Assembly (NCBI GenBank): GCA_023440105.1
Contig: JAEXSY010000169.1
Span: 1-5,629 of the forward strand
Length of the DNA: 5,629 bases
Source: Bacillota bacterium
Lineage (GTDB): Bacteria > Bacillota > Clostridia > Clostridiales > Clostridiaceae
Direction: 5' to 3'
Shown here in pieces: positions 1-3,005 of this stretch (position 1 is its first letter; every line of letters starts with the position of its first letter). The position numbers and the translations under genes are program-made. The notes under the pieces were generated by a model. That model did no database searches and had not been told where the DNA came from. It saw only the letters and a list, made by a program, of their open reading frames with translations.

Positions 1-102
1 ATATTATCCAGTGATGAATTTATAAAAGCGCTTATAACCACGCCAAGAGTAATGAGGGGGAAGTGGATACATAGGACTACGGGGTAGGAGAAGGGCAGTG
101 AA
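1..102. other. Left edge, no gene assigned; possible tail of a truncated upstream ORF
   Basis: Frame 1 on the + strand is open from the window edge to a TAG at 85-87, giving 28 residues that end in GKWIHRTTG. This could be the C-terminus of an upstream gene. The run is short, I recognise no family in it, and its second half drifts into the G-rich composition that leads into the repeat array. The other + frames close within about 25 bases. I see no RNA gene or terminator in these bases. Confidence 0.2.
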
Positions 103-214
103 GAGAGAAGAGAGAAAAGAGAATAGAGAATAGAGAAAAACTAAGAGCTAAGAGCTAAGAAGTAAGAGATGAAAGGCAAAAGATAGAAGATAGAAGATAG
201 AAGACAGAAGATTA
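103..214. repeat. Degenerate 7-nt tandem repeat array, purine-rich
   Basis: About 16 consecutive heptads keep one register with no visible insertion or deletion. The heptad type changes along the array: GAGAGAA twice (103-116), AAGAGAA then TAGAGAA twice (117-137), a transition unit, GAGCTAA twice (145-158), GAAGTAA, GAGATGA, AAGGCAA (159-179), then AAGATAG three times, AAGACAG and AAGATTA (180-214). From 142 to 212 a pyrimidine occurs at every seventh base without exception. Almost every other base in the array is A or G. A 7-nt period shifts reading frame at each unit, so this is not a protein-coding repeat. It sits upstream of the terminator and promoter of the blaI-like operon. Its function is unknown; it may simply be a slippage-prone minisatellite. 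Confidence 0.8.
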
Positions 215-225
215 TATAGATGATT

Positions 226-260
226 GGAGAGGGTCTCTTTTGGTGGGGATTCTTTTTTTT
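226..260 (+). terminator. Probable rho-independent terminator upstream of the repressor operon
   Basis: The arm AGGGTCTC (230-237) can pair with GGGATTCT (246-253) using several G-U pairs, around an 8-base loop. Further weak pairs (226-229) run into the T tract, and eight consecutive T follow (253-260). The position fits the end of whatever transcription unit lies to the left and would insulate the repressor promoter from read-through. The reliance on G-U pairs makes the stem weaker than a textbook terminator. An attenuator role is possible but unsupported. Confidence 0.5.
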
Positions 261-296
261 ATGTAGGAAAAATATTGAATATTATGAAAATTGTTC

Positions 297-325
297 TTGA
301 GTTGTTGGAAAATAATTGGTACTAT
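297..325 (+). promoter_or_regulatory. Candidate sigma-A promoter of the blaI-M56 operon
   Basis: A -35-like TTGAGT (297-302) and a -10-like TACTAT (320-325) are separated by 17 bases. Each matches four of six consensus positions. Transcription would begin near 332, inside the dyad at 327-348, giving a leader of only about 30 bases before the repressor start. The match is moderate, but spacing and position relative to the operator and ribosome binding site fit well. Confidence 0.45.
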
Positions 326-326
326 G

Positions 327-348
327 TAGGTAGACAATTGATTACCTA
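327..348. promoter_or_regulatory. Dyad-symmetric candidate operator for the BlaI-type repressor
   Basis: Half-sites TAGGTA (327-332) and TACCTA (343-348) are perfect inverted repeats. The spacer contains CAATTG (335-340), itself a palindrome with the same centre (337.5). Nine of eleven base pairs of the 22-bp element are therefore symmetric; only the 333/342 and 334/341 pairs break it. It lies just downstream of the candidate -10 and ends three bases before the Shine-Dalgarno sequence, so a bound dimer would block transcription initiation. BlaI/MecI-family repressors bind such dyads as homodimers and commonly autoregulate. The half-site is not the classic TACA/TGTA of BlaI/MecI, so assignment to this repressor is inferred from position. 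Confidence 0.5.
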
Positions 349-364
349 TTAAGGAGTGAATTTT

Positions 365-736
365 ATGATAAAGCTTTCTGATGCTGAGTGGAGGATAATG
401 GTGAGGTTGTGGGAGAGTTCTCCTAAGACGATTACTGAGCTTACGGCAGAGCTTAGGGAGGAAACTGGTTGGACTAAGCACACGGTGATAAGCCTTCTGA
501 ATAGAATGGAGGATAAGCAGGCGGTGAGTTATAAGGAGGGTAAGAGGGCAAAGCTTTATTATCCGAAAATTCAAGAGGAGGAAGCGCAGCTTCAGGAAGC
601 AGAAAGCTTTCTTCAAAGGGTTTTTAGAGGGAATGTCGGACTTATGATGAATACCATGGTTGAGCAGAAGGCTTTATCGAAACAGGATATAGAGGAGCTG
701 TATGAAATATTAAGAAAGGCTGAGGAGGAAAAATGA
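365..736 (+). CDS. BlaI/MecI/CopY-family winged-helix transcriptional repressor
   Basis: This 123-residue protein has the usual length and layout of the BlaI/MecI family. It opens with LSDAEWRIM (4-12), the family's typical start, followed by W16. A winged helix-turn-helix fills roughly residues 1-70, with recognition helix around 37-51 (W36, T40, LLNRMEDK at 44-51), and the wing ends near LYYP (64-67). The C-terminal helices (about 70-123) are the dimerisation region. Family members bind operator dyads as dimers and are inactivated after their cognate membrane protease senses a signal. I chose ATG 365 because AAGGAG (351-356) lies 8 bases upstream; the earlier in-frame GTG at 356 overlaps that ribosome binding site. 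The stop overlaps the next gene, so the two are translationally coupled. A Q (residue 52) replaces the glycine often found in the family's KG turn. The target is probably its own operon; other targets are unknown. Confidence 0.92.
   Translation: MIKLSDAEWRIMVRLWESSPKTITELTAELREETGWTKHTVISLLNRMEDKQAVSYKEGKRAKLYYPKIQEEEAQLQEAESFLQRVFRGNVGLMMNTMVEQKALSKQDIEELYEILRKAEEEK
723..728 (+). promoter_or_regulatory. Ribosome binding site that decides the M56 protease start
   Basis: AGGAGG at 723-728, inside the repressor's last codons, lies 7 bases before ATG 736 but only 4 before ATG 733. Spacing favours 736 as the start, though initiation at 733 cannot be excluded and would add just one methionine. 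Confidence 0.6.
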
Positions 737-2220
737 TGGATGAGGTTATAATAACATCCTCTCTGTTGATTGTAATGATTCTGTTTGTAAGAAGAATATT
801 TAAAGGAAGGCTTACACTTAAGCTTCAGTATGCTCTGTGGCTTCTGGTGGTAATCCGGTTAATATTGCCTTTTTCATTTATTGAGAGTCCTGTGAGCATA
901 ATGAATTATGTTAGATTGCCTGACAAGATTATCATTGCTGATGCTGACAATAAAGAAGCTTCTGCTAAACATCCACAGGCTGTAGTAGATGAAACAACTA
1001 TTAATGAAGGGAGTTATACAGAGGATTTAACTGCTGATAGTGGTGAGTTTTCTTCTTCAATTATTATCAAGTACATTTGGTATTTAGGTATAATAGTGAC
1101 TGCTCTGTATATGATTGCTTCTAATGTATTTTTTGCAAAAAAGCTTATTAGGAGCCGAAAGGAAATAAAGGATTATTCCTGTAAGCTGCCTATATATACC
1201 TCTGATGCTATAAGCTCCCCCTGCTTATTCTGGGGCTTTAAGGGAACGGGAATTTATATTACTCCTAGCCTTACGGAAAGTCCTGAGGAGATGAGTCATG
1301 TAATTGCCCATGAGCTTTCACATTATTATAATTTTGATCATTTTTGGGCTCTAGTTAGAAATATTCTTTTAGCTGTTTACTGGTTTAATCCCTTGGTATG
1401 GATTGCTGCTTATATATCCCGTCAGGATTGTGAGCTGGCCTGCGATGAGGCTGCTATCAAAAGGATTGGAGAAGGGGAAAGATTTGCTTATGGAAGAACC
1501 TTGATCGGTCTAATTCCTATGGAAAAACCAGTGAAAAGCATGTTATCCATAGCCACTACCATGAACACTGATAAAAGGAATTTAAAGGAGAGGATTACCA
1601 TGATTGCAAAGAAGCCTAGAATGTTAATATCCACCTTTTTAAGTATTATGCTAATTATCGCAGTAGCTGTAGGCTGTACCTTTACCGGAGGAAGGGATTC
1701 AAATAATGCAGATAAATTAGCTAGTGAATTTTTGAAAAAAATATATGAAGTAGAGAGTCATGATAGATATGAGAATTATTTGGAAGCTTTCAATGAGTAT
1801 AATAAGCCATTGGTAGATAGTTATTGGGGCGGCAGGAAAGCTGGTGTATATAGTATTGGAGAAGAAGCTGGAGAAGAAATTGTAAAGGAATATACTAATA
1901 TTTATGCTCCTTTAATGACTGAAAAGGCTTTTGAGGATATGATTACCGATACTACTCTTTTTTTTCTTGATTCCCTAGCTTACCATAATAATTTTACCTC
2001 GGAAGCTAAGGTTATTCATCTAGCACAAACAAAGGGCTCTGGGGAGGCTGCAATTTATGACTATAGGGTTGATTTAGAGATAATATCTGATGGAGAGAAG
2101 GAGACTTTAGAATTAGAAGGAATAATACAGCTGGAAAAGAATGAGGAAGGGAAGTATAAGGTAAGCTTTTTTACTCTTGATAAAAGAGCCTTATATGAAA
2201 GGTTTGGATCAGAGTTCTAG
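736..2220 (+). CDS. M56-family (BlaR1/MecR1-like) membrane zinc metalloprotease, signal transducer
   Basis: This 494-residue (from ATG 736) integral membrane protein pairs with the repressor just upstream. The zinc site is visible: HELSH (H192, E193, H196) plus a probable third ligand E233 in ELACDE (233-238), with the typical WFNPLVW between them (216-222). Hydrophobic segments lie near 4-18, 32-48, 111-134 and 296-314, matching BlaR1's four membrane passes with the protease facing the cytoplasm and the C-terminus outside. In BlaR1 the outer domain is a penicillin-binding sensor with an SxxK serine. Here residues about 320-494 are too short for that and lack such a motif; their helices followed by alternating strands (about 423-482) suggest an NTF2-like fold, which is inference. 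The last membrane segment ends in AVGC (residue 314), resembling a lipobox, but it is internal. The signal is therefore unknown. Beta-lactam sensing is not supported. No frameshift is seen. Confidence 0.9.
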   Translation: MDEVIITSSLLIVMILFVRRIFKGRLTLKLQYALWLLVVIRLILPFSFIESPVSIMNYVRLPDKIIIADADNKEASAKHPQAVVDETTINEGSYTEDLTADSGEFSSSIIIKYIWYLGIIVTALYMIASNVFFAKKLIRSRKEIKDYSCKLPIYTSDAISSPCLFWGFKGTGIYITPSLTESPEEMSHVIAHELSHYYNFDHFWALVRNILLAVYWFNPLVWIAAYISRQDCELACDEAAIKRIGEGERFAYGRTLIGLIPMEKPVKSMLSIATTMNTDKRNLKERITMIAKKPRMLISTFLSIMLIIAVAVGCTFTGGRDSNNADKLASEFLKKIYEVESHDRYENYLEAFNEYNKPLVDSYWGGRKAGVYSIGEEAGEEIVKEYTNIYAPLMTEKAFEDMITDTTLFFLDSLAYHNNFTSEAKVIHLAQTKGSGEAAIYDYRVDLEIISDGEKETLELEGIIQLEKNEEGKYKVSFFTLDKRALYERFGSEF

Positions 2221-2260
2221 TGTATTTAAGACCATGATTAGTTATTTCGTTATATTTAAA

Positions 2261-2291
2261 ATGCCAGGCTATTTTATTATTAGCCTGGCAT
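2261..2291. terminator. Shared hairpin between convergent protease and ferredoxin genes
   Basis: ATGCCAGGCTA (2261-2271) and TAGCCTGGCAT (2281-2291) are perfect 11-bp inverted repeats around a 9-base A/T loop. On the minus strand the stem runs into TTTT (end of stem and 2258-2260 region), a better tail than on the plus strand, where the stem is followed by a mixed sequence. It lies 40 bases after the protease stop and 22 beyond the ferredoxin stop, so it can serve as a bidirectional terminator, best suited to the minus-strand gene. Confidence 0.7.
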
Positions 2292-2313
2292 GTCTACATT
2301 CTTAAGAAAAATA

Positions 2314-2487
2314 CTATTTATTTTCGTTTATGATCTCGTTAATCTTGCACTTGCATCTTGCACCCTTGCAAGCTCCAGTTCCTGCGCCAGTTTCTCTCAT
2401 CATTTTTTCGTAAGTGTCTGTACCCTTAGAAACTGCATTTATTATTGTGTCTTTATTTACATTTTTACATAAGCATATTTTTTCCAT
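2314..2487 (-). CDS. Small BFD-type [2Fe-2S] ferredoxin-like protein
   Basis: This 57-residue gene starts at ATG 2487, preceded by GGGAGG (2502-2497) at 9 bases, and ends at TAG 2314. It carries CLC (C5, C7) near the N-terminus and TGAGTGACKGARC (33-45), which supplies C40 and C45, followed by an extra C47. This matches the BFD-like [2Fe-2S] fold (bacterioferritin-associated ferredoxin family), specifically the GxGxCxGxxC variant with four residues between the last two ligands, as in BFD-like domains of several amine-oxidising and cyanide-forming dehydrogenases. E. coli Bfd has two residues there. Such proteins bind an iron-sulfur cluster and pass electrons; Bfd itself reduces bacterioferritin to release iron. 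The partner of this stand-alone protein is unknown, as no ferritin or oxidoreductase is in the window. It is convergent with the protease gene and divergent from ileS. No transit signal or membrane segment is present, so it is cytosolic. Confidence 0.88.
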   Translation of the reverse strand: MEKICLCKNVNKDTIINAVSKGTDTYEKMMRETGAGTGACKGARCKCKINEIINENK

Positions 2488-2529
2488 GTAAGTTGTCCTC
2501 CCTCTGCTGTGTATATGTTAGTATATTGG

Positions 2530-2548
2530 GAAAGAAAATTATTCTTTC
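2530..2548. repeat. 19-bp palindrome in the ferredoxin leader
   Basis: GAAAGAA (2530-2536) and TTCTTTC (2542-2548) are perfect inverted arms around AATTA. The element lies 43 bases upstream of the ferredoxin start and about 80 bases upstream of the ileS -35. It could be an operator for the small gene or a weak leader hairpin. The sequence does not match a classic Fur box, and in such A/T-rich DNA chance is possible. Confidence 0.4.
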
Positions 2549-2560
2549 TAGCACAAAATT

Positions 2561-2589
2561 ATTAAAACATAGCTTGTATCAAAAATCAA
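2561..2589 (-). promoter_or_regulatory. Candidate promoter of the ferredoxin gene
   Basis: Read on the minus strand, TTGATT (2589-2584) and TTTAAT (2566-2561) are separated by 17 bases. They match the sigma-A consensus at four and five of six positions. Transcription would start near 2554, leaving a leader of about 65 bases that includes the 2530-2548 palindrome. A/T-rich surroundings make false matches easy. Confidence 0.4.
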
Positions 2590-2626
2590 TGGTAGGAAAT
2601 GAGAGCAAAGGAGTTAGAGATTTTAA

Positions 2627-2655
2627 TTGACTTTTTAGAGCCTGGATATTATAAT
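2627..2655 (+). promoter_or_regulatory. Strong sigma-A promoter of the T-box/ileS unit
   Basis: TTGACT (2627-2632) and a perfect TATAAT (2650-2655) are separated by exactly 17 bases. The start point would be near 2662, just ahead of the first helix of the T-box leader. This is the best promoter match in the window and is what an attenuation-controlled gene needs: constitutive initiation with control after initiation. Confidence 0.85.
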
Positions 2656-2661
2656 GTAGTT

Positions 2662-2935
2662 GCTAAAAACTATGATTAGGAAAAGTAGTGAGTCTGATGC
2701 TTTTAGAGAGTGGCTTTATGGTGGGATAGCCGCAGCTAGGATTTATGAAAATCACCTGGGAGTTGGTTGCTGAAGTTTTAGTAAGCTTACCCGCGAGCCG
2801 GCGTTAAAGGATAGAGCATGTTGGTGCTTGAATTTGCTTCAAGGATACTTTTATTTATTTTGTATTTTTTAAAACTGAAGCAGCCATAGGTGGTATAACG
2901 AATTATAGCTTCGTCCTTTTGGATGGGGTTTTTTT
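2662..2935 (+). promoter_or_regulatory. T-box riboswitch (tRNA-Ile responsive) upstream of ileS
   Basis: The leader senses uncharged tRNA-Ile and allows read-through into ileS when it binds. Stem I is visible: a basal helix including AACT/AGTT (2668-2671, 2761-2764) and AGG/CCT (2678-2680, 2755-2757), the AGTA S-turn (2684-2687), AGAGAG (2705-2710), and an apical stem GTGGCT/AGCCGC (2710-2715, 2728-2733) closing a GGTGGGA loop. The specifier is ATC (2751-2753), an isoleucine codon, in the expected GAAAATCA context. The GCGAGCCGGCGTTAA region (2793-2807) fits the stem II/IIA-B pseudoknot, and CTTGAA/TTCAAG (2827-2832, 2838-2843) fits stem III. The antiterminator has helix A1 AGG/CCT (2888-2890, 2915-2917), a 7-base bulge TGGTATA (2891-2897), and helix A2 ACGAA/TTCGT (2898-2902, 2910-2914). 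TGGT can pair with the ACCA end of tRNA-Ile. The bulge departs from the usual TGGNACC. Confidence 0.93.
2907..2935 (+). terminator. T-box regulated terminator
   Basis: AGCTTCGTCC (2907-2916) pairs with GGATGGGGTT (2921-2930) around a TTTT loop, using several G-U pairs. Seven T (2929-2935) follow. The left arm contains the bases (2910-2917) needed for the antiterminator helices, so the two structures are mutually exclusive, which is the T-box switching mechanism. Confidence 0.88.
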
Positions 2936-3005
2936 ATTATATAAAAATTTTTAATTAAAAAAATGGAATTATAAAATTAAGTTACAAGAGAAAGGAGCCG
3001 TAAAA

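Noticed and set aside
20..37. Hairpin around AAGCGCTT as a terminator or operator
   Set aside because: Only eight bases are perfectly palindromic, there is no T tract, and no gene boundary is nearby to give it meaning.
103..214. CRISPR array
   Set aside because: The units are 7 bases long and directly adjacent, with no spacers and no cas genes.
356..364. GTG at 356 as the repressor start
   Set aside because: The GTG overlaps the AAGGAG ribosome binding site itself, while ATG 365 has an 8-base spacing and begins right before the family's conserved LSDAEW motif.
212..616. Minus-strand open frame of 134 codons overlapping the repressor gene
   Set aside because: It lies antisense to the clear BlaI-family gene, has low-complexity leucine/histidine/proline content typical of a shadow frame, and matches no family I recognise.
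736..2220. Calling the protease a beta-lactam sensor (blaR1/mecR1)
   Set aside because: The penicillin-binding sensor domain is absent and no beta-lactamase or PBP2a gene is present, so only the M56 family assignment is supported.
2290..2630. Two overlapping plus-strand frames of about 60 codons
   Set aside because: They are antisense to, or extend past, the minus-strand ferredoxin gene. Their cysteine, phenylalanine and serine-rich peptides are complementary artefacts, and neither has a good ribosome binding site.
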